Assembly: GCA_030704615.1 (NCBI GenBank)
Contig: CM060732.1
Coordinates: forward strand, 48,279,053-48,343,052
Reading direction: 5' to 3'
DNA: 64,000 nt
Source of the DNA: Takakia lepidozioides
Taxonomy: Eukaryota; Streptophyta; Takakiopsida; Takakiales; Takakiaceae
A program made the position numbers and the translations under genes. The notes under the pieces are model-generated. The model did not search any database, was not told the DNA's origin, and saw nothing but the letters and a program-made list of their open reading frames with translations. The first letter of the stretch is position 1; each line of letters starts with the position of its first letter. Below are positions 19,744 through 30,189 of the stretch, piece by piece.

Positions 19744-19841
19744 GGACCATGCGGCTGGACACCACAAATCCCTTAAAAAAAAAAAGGTCTCTTTCTACCT
19801 CTTGACATGCACCTTGCTTCACAGTTCCAGTAAAAATCAAA

Positions 19842-20078
19842 GTGCAAAATCGAGATATCTCTGTAGAAGCACTTTTGGACTCATGGGCTTCAACATGTTT
19901 TATTGACAAAAACTTTGCGAAACAACACAATTTAACGCTCGTAAAGAACAAACTCTCGGCCCCCGTTGAAGTCATCAATGGACGACCGTTAGCATCAGGA
20001 AATGTTGACCATGAAACTCGACCACTTGAAGTGAAGCTTGAAGATCAAGCATCACATATTGTTTTCAACGTCATCTAG
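19842..20078 (+). pseudogene. Chromovirus aspartic protease
   Basis: The frame reads VEALLDSWASTCFIDKNFAK. The active-site triad D-S/T-G is D-S-W here, which should abolish activity. Confidence 0.75.
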
Positions 20079-20201
20079 TCTCCAACGAATCTTGTAATCC
20101 TTGGACTTCCCTGGTTCGTACTTCACAATCCTAACATCGACTAGCAATCGCGAAATTTTTTTGCAAGACAAAAATGTAGAAATATCAAAAGTATTCAACT
20201 G

Positions 20202-21087
20202 ATGTTCCTTGGAGTTAGAGCTTTCATGAGAGCTACCAAAAAAGATGCGACATTTGCACTTTATGCGACTCCGATCAAGACCACAACAGACAAAAGTACT
20301 ACAACAGTACCCACTCAATATCAAGATTTCAAGGATGTCTTCGAGAAGAAAAATGCAGACATATTGCCAGAACATCGACCTTATGACTGTGCAATTGAAT
20401 TACAAGAAGGAGCCCAACCACCATTCGGCCCAATCTATAACTTATCCCAAACGAAGTTGGCTGCGTTACGTGAGTACATTGATGAAAATTTGTGGAAGAA
20501 CTTCATCCGACATTAAAAAATCACCTGCGGGGGCGCCTATCTTGTTTGTGAAAAAGAATGACGGATCATTACGCATGTATGTAGACTATCGTGGTCTCAT
20601 CAAAGTCACAATTAAGAATTGTTATCTGTTGCCGGTGATTTCTAGGCTTCTTGACCAGCTGGGACGAGCGAAGATTTTCACGAAAATTGATTTGAGAGGA
20701 GCTTATAACCTTGTATGGATAAAAGAAAGAGATGAATGGAAAACAACTTTTTGAATAAAGTATGGACATTTTGAATACAGTGTTATGCCTTGCGGGCTTA
20801 CAAATGCTCCAACAATTTTCCAACATATGATGAATGACGTCTTTCGAGAATTTTTAGATGACGTTGTAGTCATTTATTTGGACGACATTTTGATATTTTC
20901 ACAGAATGAAGAAGAACATGGTCGCCATGTACGCCTTGTCCTTGATAAATTAAGAGAAAGAGGACTATATACCAAGTTGGAAAAATGTCTTTCAATCAAT
21001 CTGAGGTCGAATTTCTGGGCTACATTATTTCCGACAAAGGCGTCTTTTTGGATCAGAAGAAAATACAAACCATCATCGAGTGGATAA
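20202..21087 (+). pseudogene. Chromovirus reverse transcriptase
   Basis: Visible landmarks are [42 protein letters not shown] and the catalytic YLDDILIFS. Stops lie at about 20514 and 20753. Confidence 0.9.
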
Positions 21088-21660
21088 AACCAACTTTGGT
21101 CCGAGATGTACAATGTTTTCTAGGATTTGCAAATTTCTATACAATCTTCATCAAGGACTACTCCAAAAGTGCTGCACCATTGACACGACTCACAGGGAAG
21201 AACAAATTTGTATGGGACGAGAAGGCTGACCAGACTTTTATAACGGCTCCAATACGGGTATATACAGACCCATATAAACCATTCTTTTTGGAAGCAGATG
21301 CATCGGACTTTGCACTTGGCGCTATCCTCTATCAATACGGTACGGATGGCCGACTTCACCCTGTTGGTTTTCGTTCTCGCAAATTTTTCGCTGTAGAGAT
21401 CAATTATGAAATCCATGTCAAAGAGTTCTAGCCATCATCGATGCTTTTGAGGAGTGACATTATCTATTGGAGGGAGCTAAACATTAGGTCACTGTCTACA
21501 CCGATCACAAAAACCTCGAATATTTTATGAGTGCTCGTGTTTTGAATCGACGTCAATCAATATGAGGTATGTCACTAACAAGGTTTGATTTTGTTATTAC
21601 CTATCGCCCCAGACATCTTCAAGGGAAATCCGATGCTCTTTCTCGACGATCGTATCTTGC
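21088..21660 (+). pseudogene. Chromovirus RT connection and RNase H
   Basis: It contains FLGFANFYTIFIKDYSKSAA, LEADASDFALGAILYQ and ITYRPRHLQGKSDALSRR, the standard RT-RNase H landmarks. It is broken by stops and frame shifts around 21431-21566. Confidence 0.85.
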
Positions 21661-22735
21661 GCCGAAAAAAAGAGAAGCAGCTTTCGACCAACAGAAATCC
21701 ATCATCTTGAAATCAGCAAATCTTCAATTGAATATGCTCTTCATGTCTACCTATGACGATGCAGAGATCATAAAGGAGATTCAGGAAGCACTGAAGAACG
21801 ACCAATTTGCTACGACATTACGAAATCAACTAAATCGACCTCGAGACAACCCACATGTTACAAATGACTTCGAATTCAAAGATGGCTTACTTTATTTCAA
21901 GGGACTTCTCTATGTACCTCCAGGACCTACACGACTTTGAATTCTTCAAACATGTCACGATCTTTCGGCTGCAGGACATTTCGACTTCAACAAAACAATG
22001 GAATTGATATCCAGGGACTATTGGTGGCCGCAGATGTAGAAACTCGTGAAAGACTTTATAAAATCTTGCGACACGTGTGCTAGAGCGAAGGGACCATGAC
22101 ATCAACCTTACGGCCTTCTTCAACCATTACCCATTCCCAAGGGTCCATGGTCATCCGTGTCTATGGACTTTATTATGGACATTCCAATTTCGAAGACCAC
22201 CGATTCAATCCTTGTTATTGTAGATCGTTTTACGAAGATGACACATTTCATTTCATGTAATAAGACGGTTACTGGCGAGAAAACTGCAAGACTCTTCCTC
22301 GATAATATCAACCGCATTCATGGACTCCCGAAGGACATCGTATCTGATCGAGGACCACAGTTCATATCAAATTTCTGGAGGGGGTTATTTCACATATTGA
22401 ATACTAAGATCCACCTCTCTATAGCTAATCATCCACAGACTGATGGTCAAACCGAACGCGTAAACTAGATTTTGGAGCAGTATCTTCGCTGTACGATAAA
22501 TTATCACCAAGATAATTGGACGGACCTTCTGTCATTGGCTGAGTTTGCCTACAACAACACTATACATTCTTCGACCAAGCAAACTCCATTTTTCTCCAAT
22601 TATGGTCATCATCCTCGAGCAAACCCTTTCCACATGAAGACTGTTGGAAGCCCTGCTGCAGAAAACCTTGCTACTCATCTTGCTATGATTCACAAGGAGC
22701 TTACATTCCACCTCGCAGAAGCTCAAAAATAATAT
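21661..22735 (+). pseudogene. Chromovirus integrase
   Basis: A split HHCC zinc domain (about 21945-22085) is followed by the catalytic core: SMDFIMDIPISKTTDSILVI, DIVSDRGPQFISNFW and HPQTDGQTERVN. At least two stops interrupt it. Confidence 0.88.
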
Positions 22736-22742
22736 AAGGAGT

Positions 22743-23190
22743 ATGCAGATCAATATCGCCAACTCCAACCCCAGTTCAAAGGTCGGGGATCGTGTGTGGT
22801 TTCTTCGACGTGACATACAAACCTCGCGACCATCAAAGAAGTTGGATTATCAACGCCTGGGACCATTCAAAATTATTCGACAGATAAATCCGGCCAGTTT
22901 TCGGCTTGAACTCCCACGAAGTATGCGCATCTATCCAGTTTTTCATGTTTCATTATTGAAGTTGTATCATCCATCAAATATTCCAGAGAGAGTCTCCGTA
23001 CTACCTCCACCAATCGAGGTCAATCAGGAAATCGAGTATGAAGTCGACGAAGTCTTAGACTCTCGCATCAAGTATAAACGTCTTGAGTATTTCGTACATT
23101 GGAAAGGCTACGACATCAGCGAACGAACGTGAGAACCTTCATTCAACCTCGCCAATGCATCTGACAAAGTCCAAGAGTTTCATCAACGAT
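22743..23190 (+). pseudogene. Integrase C-terminus with chromodomain
   Basis: GPFKIIRQINPASFRLELP and VFHVSLLKLY lead to a chromodomain (EYEVDEVLDSRI...EYFVHWKGYD). This domain targets chromoviruses to marked chromatin. A TGA falls inside the domain where Trp is usual. Confidence 0.85.
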
Positions 23191-23296
23191 AACCATCTAA
23201 GCCCCGAGCTACATGTCAATAAGACGTCACAATGATGATGTCAGTCAAGTTAGCTTCAAGACGAAGACTCCACATTCAGTGTACTTGATACACGCT

Positions 23297-23990
23297 AAGG
23301 AGGGAGGGACATCACACTTCAGTATATATAGCTACATTTCCAGCACTCTTGCATCTTGTATTGGCAGCATAGAGTCATAGGAACCAGATACATTGGAGTT
23401 GTCGCTTACCCAACTATCAGATCAGCCATTCCGACTCTCACGACCTTCAACATCACGTCGATGCTCTCGAGACGATGGGCCACCAATAGAAATTGCTCAT
23501 GAAGCTTCCTTTGGAAGAAACTTCTCCTTCAAGATACCTCCTTTGTTTAAGAAAACTTCTCCATCAAGAAACTTTTGCTTAACCTTGGAAACTTCTCCAT
23601 AAAAAAACCCCCATTGGGGAAGCTTCTTAGGGAACTTCCTAGTAGCCAATATATATATATATAGGAGGCGAGACTGGACACTCTTCAGTCTCGCCAACAC
23701 AAGTTTAAGCTACTCTTGTTTCCAGTCCTAGTACTCCAGTTCAGCTTCCAGTACTCTAGCCCAGTTTCCAGTATCTGGCACTCTAGCCCAGTTTCTAGCA
23801 TTCCGGTATTCAAGTCGCGTTCCAGTATCTTGTATTCTTGTTATAAAGATCATTTTGATTCATGTTTATCCATCATGCATTCGGCCACGCCGATCTTGAT
23901 TTCTTGTCTAGTCTTGTACCTCTAGTCTGATCTCTTGTTTGTGTTCAGTCATGTTCTCGTCCCTGACAGTGAGAGGTCCATATGTCAGAG
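23297..23990 (+). repeat. Polypurine tract and candidate 3' LTR of the chromovirus
   Basis: After the purine tract the sequence has LTR-like promoter character (TATATATAGC near 23325, a TA run at 23651-23664, CCAGT-rich repeats). Without the 5' LTR the ends cannot be fixed. Confidence 0.45.
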
Positions 23991-24725
23991 TTAAAAACTT
24001 TGGCATTCATCAAAAGTCAGATAAATGCTTTTGAGAAATGTGACATGTCTGTTGTATTACGTGTTGAGTCCACTATAGAAGTGAAAATGTATTATAGCAT
24101 TTCAACCCAATCTGATTCCCAAGTTTTTTCACACTGATACAATCAAAGAATATTGTGCTCGAACCCATGAGACTTGGGCATGCGCTACATTGGCAGTTGT
24201 GGTGATTGCAATCAGAGGTGAGTATAATCACTACAGGGAATTACAAGTTGCAGTTGTGCTGATTGCAATCAGAGAAAATACTCAACATGACCATAACATT
24301 GTCGCCCTTGTACCAAAGTTCCGCTTGGAATATAATCAAATTGTACAAGCCTATCCTATCATGGTGGGAATTGTATGATGATTTTGTTCAAAATATTACA
24401 TGTAGCAACATGAGAGATTGACACTTGAGAACTGAGTAGTTCACTATTATTTGTCGGTTGTGGATGAACTCGAATAAATCTTCAAGTTGTACATGGAAGC
24501 TTCCACTCTCCGCAAATGTCCCATCGCGAGGTACTTATTTATATTTACAATCATTTTATTTATTTATTTATTGTTTATAATCACTGGTTTAAACATTTGA
24601 TACTATATAATTTATTTTAATTTGGTATAAAAATAATTGTACAACTTATTGATCATATATATTATATATATACATAATATTAGAAATTGAAAATAACTAA
24701 CTTGTTTATACCATATCATTTTCAG
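23991..24725. other. AT-rich stretch before the RPA-like relic
   Basis: No supported gene is present. A short segment around GTTGTG(G/C)TGATTGCAATCAGAG is repeated twice (24197-24275). Confidence 0.45.
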
Positions 24726-25377
24726 GTTACAAGGGTGCTTTCAATTTTGAATCCATCTGCTCCACCCTACAAGCGAGTTTGTGTCGACTGTCGACTCACA
24801 GACTTCATTCAACGAGAAGATGGTTAGTTTCATTGCAACGTCTGTCACACAAACAAGCAATTGGTGAACCACGCATGTATTCAAGCAAAACTCAATGATA
24901 GGACTGAAACCATCATTACATATTTGCAGGGGCAATGGCTGGAAGCTATTGTTCCCATGACTGAACCTGAATTTTTGGCTTGCAGCAAGCACAAACATAT
25001 TGGCCTTCTATCCAAACTCAGTTTACAAAGTAAATTTATGTTATCGCTCACCTCTTACCTTGTTGGCTTTGAAGAGCACAATCTAGGTTTAGAAACTGTA
25101 CAGACAATTTCTGACATACCCTCATTTGTTCTATCAACATCTACATTGGATTCATCCATCGATTCACCACACTTGTTTCCAGAAGTTGAAAGTTCACCCA
25201 TATCTTTGGGTACTCGAGTCTCGACTAGTCCCTCAGATAATTTTTTTTTCACGCACTCAACCTCTTACTGAGCCTCTTTTGAAACATGAACCTTTTCGTC
25301 ATCAGGAAGACAAACCAAAACGACGACTATTTGTCGATGATGACAATCTCCTTTCAAAAACTAACAAACCTAACTAG
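24726..25377 (+). pseudogene. RPA-like single-strand DNA-binding protein, OB-fold/zinc-finger exon
   Basis: After a good acceptor (attttcag) the frame reads VTRVLSILNPSAPPYKRVCV. A four-Cys zinc ribbon (CVDC ... CNVC) is embedded in an OB fold (ACIQAKLNDRTETIITYLQG, then QWLEAI), as in the C-terminal domain of RPA1 and of Helitron-encoded RPAs. An in-frame TAG at 24824-24826 lies between the Cys pairs. A second frame change falls in the T9 run at 25241-25249. After it KPKRRLFVDD gives a basic-acidic tail and a stop. RPA binds single-stranded DNA in replication. Which class it belongs to is undetermined. Confidence 0.5.
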
Positions 25378-26306
25378 TTAGATAGTTTTTGTTCTCTATA
25401 TATACATATTCTATATATTATACGTTTTATTTTAGGTCTGTATTTTGAATTTAAAACTTGTAGGTTTACTTACATTTAAACAGTATGTATTTTGTTTCAT
25501 GTAACTTGAGTTTGCAGTTGTCATTGCGGTCTACAAATCTCGGTTTATTTTTCAAAAACAGTTTTACAACGGTCTTCAAAACAGTCTCAATACATGTTTT
25601 TCTCAGTGTTACAGTATTAAATCCAGTCTCCAAAGTGGTCTTCAAAACAGTTTCAAACAGATGTTTTTATGAGTGTTATAGTGATAAACACAATCATTAA
25701 ATTAGTTTCTAAAAGATTTTGAAATGGATTCAACATATTATATGTAATACAAAATATAATGTATAAAGTACTTCCATAAATAACAGTTAGCAGAGTATCT
25801 GAATTACAGTACCACAAGTGCCCATTTATTATATGATATACAAATAATTTATGGAAATAAATATTAATAATTTTTTAGTTCAACATAAATAACAAATTGC
25901 TCAATGATTTATATTTCCATGTCCATCATTATCATCTATTGAATCAATATTACTTTTGCTACCTAAAACAATTGAAGCAGACATATTTATCAATGCTTGT
26001 ATTACATACTTTAGAACAATTATTTCTTCTCTTTCACTAGAGCTTCAAACAGATTTAAAGCAATTTTTTACAATTGTACAAGCATAACTGAAATTGAAAT
26101 ATATTTACAAGAAATACAGAACTTATATTAGATACCCGTTTTTTAGTATGTGTTTCATATTACTTAAATCGTCATATTAAAGTTTTGTCAAGGACTAGGC
26201 ATGCCACATCACTTGACTTTGGAAAACATTTTACTTAATCACTTCCTATACATACTTCATCACTTCATATATCCTGGTTTAAACCATTATTAACACATAG
26301 ATTCCA
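25378..26306. other. AT-rich non-coding stretch
   Basis: It is markedly more AT-rich than the flanks, with runs of TATATA and TTTATTTATTTA character. No gene is seen. Confidence 0.6.
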
Positions 26307-26486
26307 ATGGATAACTTAAATGATGAATTATATGAACTTATTAGATCACATCCTAAAGATATTGCTTCCGTGTTTTTATTAAAACATCAATTGTTGGGTT
26401 TAACAAAACTACAAGTAACTAGACACATAAATTACATACAAAAAAAACAAATGGATGAATCTTTCCAAAATACATCTTCCACATAA
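26307..26486 (+). CDS. 59-codon ORF in AT-rich DNA, unknown
   Basis: ATG to TAA encodes MDNLNDELYELIRSHPKDIA, then a leucine- and lysine-rich helical stretch and a polar end. The composition is protein-like with many charged residues. No family is recognised. It may be the first exon or N-terminal fragment of a mobile-element protein. Confidence 0.25.
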   Translation: MDNLNDELYELIRSHPKDIASVFLLKHQLLGLTKLQVTRHINYIQKKQMDESFQNTSST

Positions 26487-26758
26487 AATGTGGCGGTATC
26501 ACACTTAAACACACACTCAAAATATTCCTATTTTTGTATCAACACAAATATCATCCCCTTTCACTTAACCTGACAGAGCCTCACGCGGTTTTCAGCTTGT
26601 TCTATGAGCTTTCATGAAAAGAGAACCACCTTATTTCTTTCTTCCCGTTAGTAGGATCTCAGGGCTGGCCTTCATAATGCTCTTTTCATAATTACACAAA
26701 GTAAGAGTTGCTCTAAACTACCATACAGGTTCTTTATCCAGTTTCTGTGACTGTCTTC

Positions 26759-28250
26759 CTAGGTTAGAACGTTCAGCCATCTCCACATTGCCATGGATTC
26801 TGCAGGCACCAAGCAAGGCCTTCCACACCATAACATTCTGGATTCATTGGCATTCTTATTAATCAGGTCCATTGCCTCATCCAGTTGCCCGCACGTCCAA
26901 GAAGGTCCACCATGCAGCCAAAGTGCTTTACAGTCGGAGTGACACCATGATCTTGACTCAGAGAATCCCAGTAGCATCTTCCTTCATCCAGTAGGCCAGT
27001 GTGGCTGCATGCAGAGAGAACACATATAAAGGTGATACTGTCCGGCTTCAAACCGTTCTTTTGCATTCCTTCAAATAGTTGCAGGACCTCCCTATGACAA
27101 CCATGCTGGGCATATCCTGCAATCATCGTGTTCCACGACACCACATTTCGTTCAGCCATATTGTCAAATACTCCCTTTGCATCCTCAATGCACCCACATT
27201 TCGCATACAAGTCCACCAGGGCAGTGTCCAGAATGACAATTGGTACAATTCCAGCTTTGATGATGTCACCATGCACCTCTTTGCCCTTTTCCAGGGCTGC
27301 CAGGCTTGCACAAGCATTGCAAACGCACACAAACGTGATGTTGTTGCGCTTCACCCCTTTCCCCATCATTTGCTCATAGGTCTCCAAGGCCTCCATCCCG
27401 CGCCCCTGCTCTGCACATCCTGCAAGCATGGCGTTCCATGACATCAAATCTCGTTCAGCCATATTGTTGAACACTCCCTCCGCATCTTCGATGCATGTCC
27501 ACGAGGGTATTGTTCAGAATCACATCTGGTACAATTCCAGATTTGATGATGCAACCATGGACCTCTTTGCCCTTTTCCAGGTTGAACACTCCCACCGCAT
27601 CCTCAATGCTCCCCACATTTGGCATACATGTCCACGAGGTGTTCAGAATCACATCTGGTACAATTCCAGATTTGATGATGCAACCATGGACCTCTTTGCC
27701 CTTTTTCCAGGGCTGCCAGGCTTGCACACGCACTGCAGACGCATACAGACGTTATGTGGTCGGGCTTCACCCCTTCCCCCACCATTTGCTCATAGGTCTC
27801 CCAAGCCTTCATCCCGCGCCCCTGCTGTGCACATCCTGCAAGCATCGCGTTCCATGACACCACATCTCGTTCAGCCATAGTGTTGAACACTTCACCGCAT
27901 CCTCAATGCTCCCCAGATTTGGCATACATGTCCACGAGGGTATTGTTCAGAATCACATCTGGTACAATTCCAGCTTTGGTGATGCAACTATGCACCTCTT
28001 TGCCCTTTTTCCAGGGCTGCCAGGGTTGCACACGCACTGCAAACGCACACAAACGTGATGTGGTCGGGATTCACCCCTTCCCCCTTCATTTGCTCATAGG
28101 TCTCCAAAGCCTCCATCCCACGCCCCTGATGTGCATACCCTGCAAGCATTGCGTTCCACGACACTACATCTCGTTTAGCCATAGTGTTGAACACTCCTTT
28201 CGCATCCTCAATGCTCCCACATTTGGCATACGTCCACCAGAGCATTGTTC
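26759..28250 (-). pseudogene. PLS-class pentatricopeptide repeat protein, tandemly duplicated and frame-broken
   Basis: Motifs typical of organellar PLS PPR proteins recur: AERDVVSWNAMLAGCAQQGR, the segment with GVKPD-ITFVCVC-ACASLAAL, and ALVDLYAKCGCIEDAKGVFD. The 3' end reaches the start of an E-like domain (VLSACSHTGLLDEG, CMVDLLGRAG, then in another frame ALLGACRIHGNVEMAER). Three or four near-identical blocks of roughly 300-350 bp lie head to tail with different indels. PPR proteins bind organellar RNA for editing or processing. Frames change at several places, for example G3 on the minus strand at 26888-26890, so the locus is unlikely to make a full protein. Confidence 0.8.
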
Positions 28251-28433
28251 AGCGTTCCCTGCTCCTTCAGCTATCCATGCCTCTGCACAAAATCATGCAT
28301 ACATCCTTGCCTTGCTGCTAGCAGCTGACAAATGATAGCCTAGATTTTTCTAGGAAACACCCAACTCAACTTATCACACTAGTTCCTATGCTCAATTGCA
28401 TCTGCTACTCTCTGAAATCTAACAGGCATTCAC

Positions 28434-28570
28434 CTTTTTGCCTCGATTGTCCCACCATGGACTGGGGTCAGAAAAGTATTCATTCCACAGCTTCTCTTCG
28501 TCTCTATTACCTGCTTCTGAATACTTTCCTCTTGTCACATTGGCAGCCTTCATATCAAAGTCACTCCAAA
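28434..28570 (-). pseudogene. OSB-like PDF-motif exon, copy A
   Basis: The frame reads SDFDMKAANV ... RDEEKLWNEYFSDPSPWWDN then RGKK, ending at a GTGAAT donor. LW..YF..P..WWDNR is the signature half of the PDF motif of plant organellar single-stranded DNA-binding (OSB) proteins, which suppress ectopic mitochondrial recombination. Only fragments remain. Confidence 0.6.
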
Positions 28571-28689
28571 CTATCAAAGATTCACTCAACCAGCTAACTT
28601 TAAGAATTCAACATGAAAATTTAGGGCCGATTCTGATAAGAGGGAAAAACAGGGTGAATGTGTTGAAGAAGGTGCCTTGATTAGCAGTG

Positions 28690-28833
28690 CCTGATTTTAT
28701 CAATTGTGCTGCTGCTGCTGCGGCTTCCAGTTGACCATCTACCCATGCAGGTTTCTTGTAGCTATCCTTCCACAGTGACTCATAGGTAATCTGGAGATTG
28801 AAATCCGGCCCTCTTGGATGAATCTGGACCCAC
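28690..28833 (-). pseudogene. OSB-like exon with GPDF half-motif
   Basis: HPRGPDFNLQITYESLW is followed by KKPAWVDGQLEAAAAAAQLI. This is the PDF...ALW...PPWV half of the OSB motif. It lies between copies B and A on the minus strand, as expected for consecutive exons. Confidence 0.55.
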
Positions 28834-29006
28834 ACTCTATCCCTGCTCCTTCAGCTATCCATGCCTCTGCACAAATCATGCATACATCCTTGCCTTGCTG
28901 CTAGCAGCTGCCAATGACAGCCTAGAACTGTTCCAGCAAACACCCCAACCCTACTTATCACACTAGTTTCTATGCTGACTTGCGTATACTTCCAACAGGC
29001 ATTCAC

Positions 29007-29150
29007 CTTTTTGCCTCGGTTTTTCCACCATTGACTAGGGTCGGAAACGTATTCATTCCAGAGCTTCTCCTCGTCTCTGTTATCTGTTTTTCGATACTTT
29101 CCTGTTGCCACATTGGCCGTAACATGTCAAAATCACTCCAAAACCACCAT
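29007..29150 (-). pseudogene. OSB-like PDF-motif exon, copy B
   Basis: TDNRDEEKLWNEYVSDPSQW then WKNRGKKVN matches copy A closely. The upstream SDFDM segment is in another frame. Confidence 0.6.
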
Positions 29151-29528
29151 AGATCCACCAACGAGCTAACTTGCAGAGGGTCAAAACTTTGACAGATACC
29201 TTTAGGAGGAGTGCTAGTGTAGCTTTCGAGGGTCCATCTGAAGCAATACATGAGGAACTTACCACAATCCAAAACTGAAGGTGCTAAACTAGCTTGGGCA
29301 TGCCAGGGCTACCATCTAATCAGGCTCATTACAAAGTCATACTCACTTTCATCTCCCACCCTCAAAGGAGCTCCCCAATCCAGACCAGAATGACAACCAC
29401 ATTCTGATCTCTCTCCACGAGAAGCGAACTGTTGTTGACCGTGTGAAGGCAATTAGCTTTTCTTCCACCCACGGAGAATTCAACCAACTCTCGCTGGTTG
29501 AACTGTTTCCGTCTATAGTCTGCATATT

Positions 29529-29590
29529 TTGGAGTTTTTGTTTGCGTTTGCAATGAGTGTGCGAGCCTGGCAGCCCTGGAGAAAACCACC
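29529..29590 (+). pseudogene. PPR fragment in inverted orientation
   Basis: GVFVCVCNECASLAALEK on the plus strand matches the recurrent PPR segment of the minus-strand pseudogene. It lies inside the OSB-like region. Confidence 0.5.
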
Positions 29591-29911
29591 AGGATAGAGC
29601 TGAGCAGCCACAGTTCTAACCACAGCTTTGTAAGACTAAACCTAACCACAGCTTTGTGAAACTAAACGGAACAACCCGCCCGCTCAAGTATCTTGCAAGT
29701 TTCAGGGAAAGATGCTACTTTAATGCCATGCTTGGGAAGAAAACACTGCAATACCTACCCACAGGAAGAGCCGTTTTTGCAAGACGAAGGGAGACTGTAA
29801 CTCAACGCAACGAATAGGGGTACATTCCACCAACCCACAAAAATATGTTGCTCCAAAGTCAGTCCCTCCTTGACAGACTCCTTCGCATCGTACATGAAGA
29901 AAACGCACCTT

Positions 29912-29985
29912 GTTAGCGCTATAGTCCAGCCATTGTGAAGGATCTTTAAAGAACTCCTGCCAGTGCTGTCCCATGCTCCAGCGCT
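29912..29985 (-). pseudogene. OSB-like PDF-motif exon, most upstream
   Basis: MGQHWQEFFKDPSQWLDYSA then NK ends at a GTGCGT donor. It is a third W..FF.DPSQW unit, diverged from copies A and B. No OB fold was found upstream. Confidence 0.5.
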
Positions 29986-30091
29986 GATCTACGTGCCGGA
30001 CATACCAAAAACTTCAAGAGGGCAAGAGCGTCGATTATAGCGTAGAGGAGATCTGATTGCGTTGTCATAACTTGCACATTCTACCATAGTC

Positions 30092-30183
30092 TGAAGAGTG
30101 AAAATGTGGTCAAGAGTGGATCTGTTGCGACATAGCAGGATCTGTCGCAACAGATCCACTCTTGACCACATTTTCACTCTTCA
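30092..30183. repeat. Perfect 41-bp inverted repeat with 10-bp loop
   Basis: The arms are 30092-30132 and 30143-30183 (left arm begins TGAAGAGTGAAAATGTGG). Every base pairs. Transcription in either direction would give a long hairpin RNA. Confidence 0.97.
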
Positions 30184-30189
30184 AGCAGG

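Larger units (their letters stand above)
19441..23190 (+). mobile_element. Ty3/gypsy chromovirus, internal region, degenerate
   Basis: The order gag - protease - RT - RNase H - integrase - chromodomain is complete and typical of plant chromoviruses. At least half a dozen stops and frame changes interrupt it. The upstream LTR is not visible in the 1 kb before gag, so the 5' end may be deleted. A purine-rich tract (AAGGAGGGAGGGA, 23297-23309) precedes a candidate 3' LTR. Confidence 0.9.
28256..29270. repeat. Tandem duplication of about 590 bp with OSB-like exons
   Basis: The segment starting CTCCTTCAGCTATCCATG occurs at about 28258 and again at about 28847. Both copies run through an AGCAGCTG stretch and an exon with the same WW motif. 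The PPR pseudogene ends exactly at the left edge of the first unit. Confidence 0.75.
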
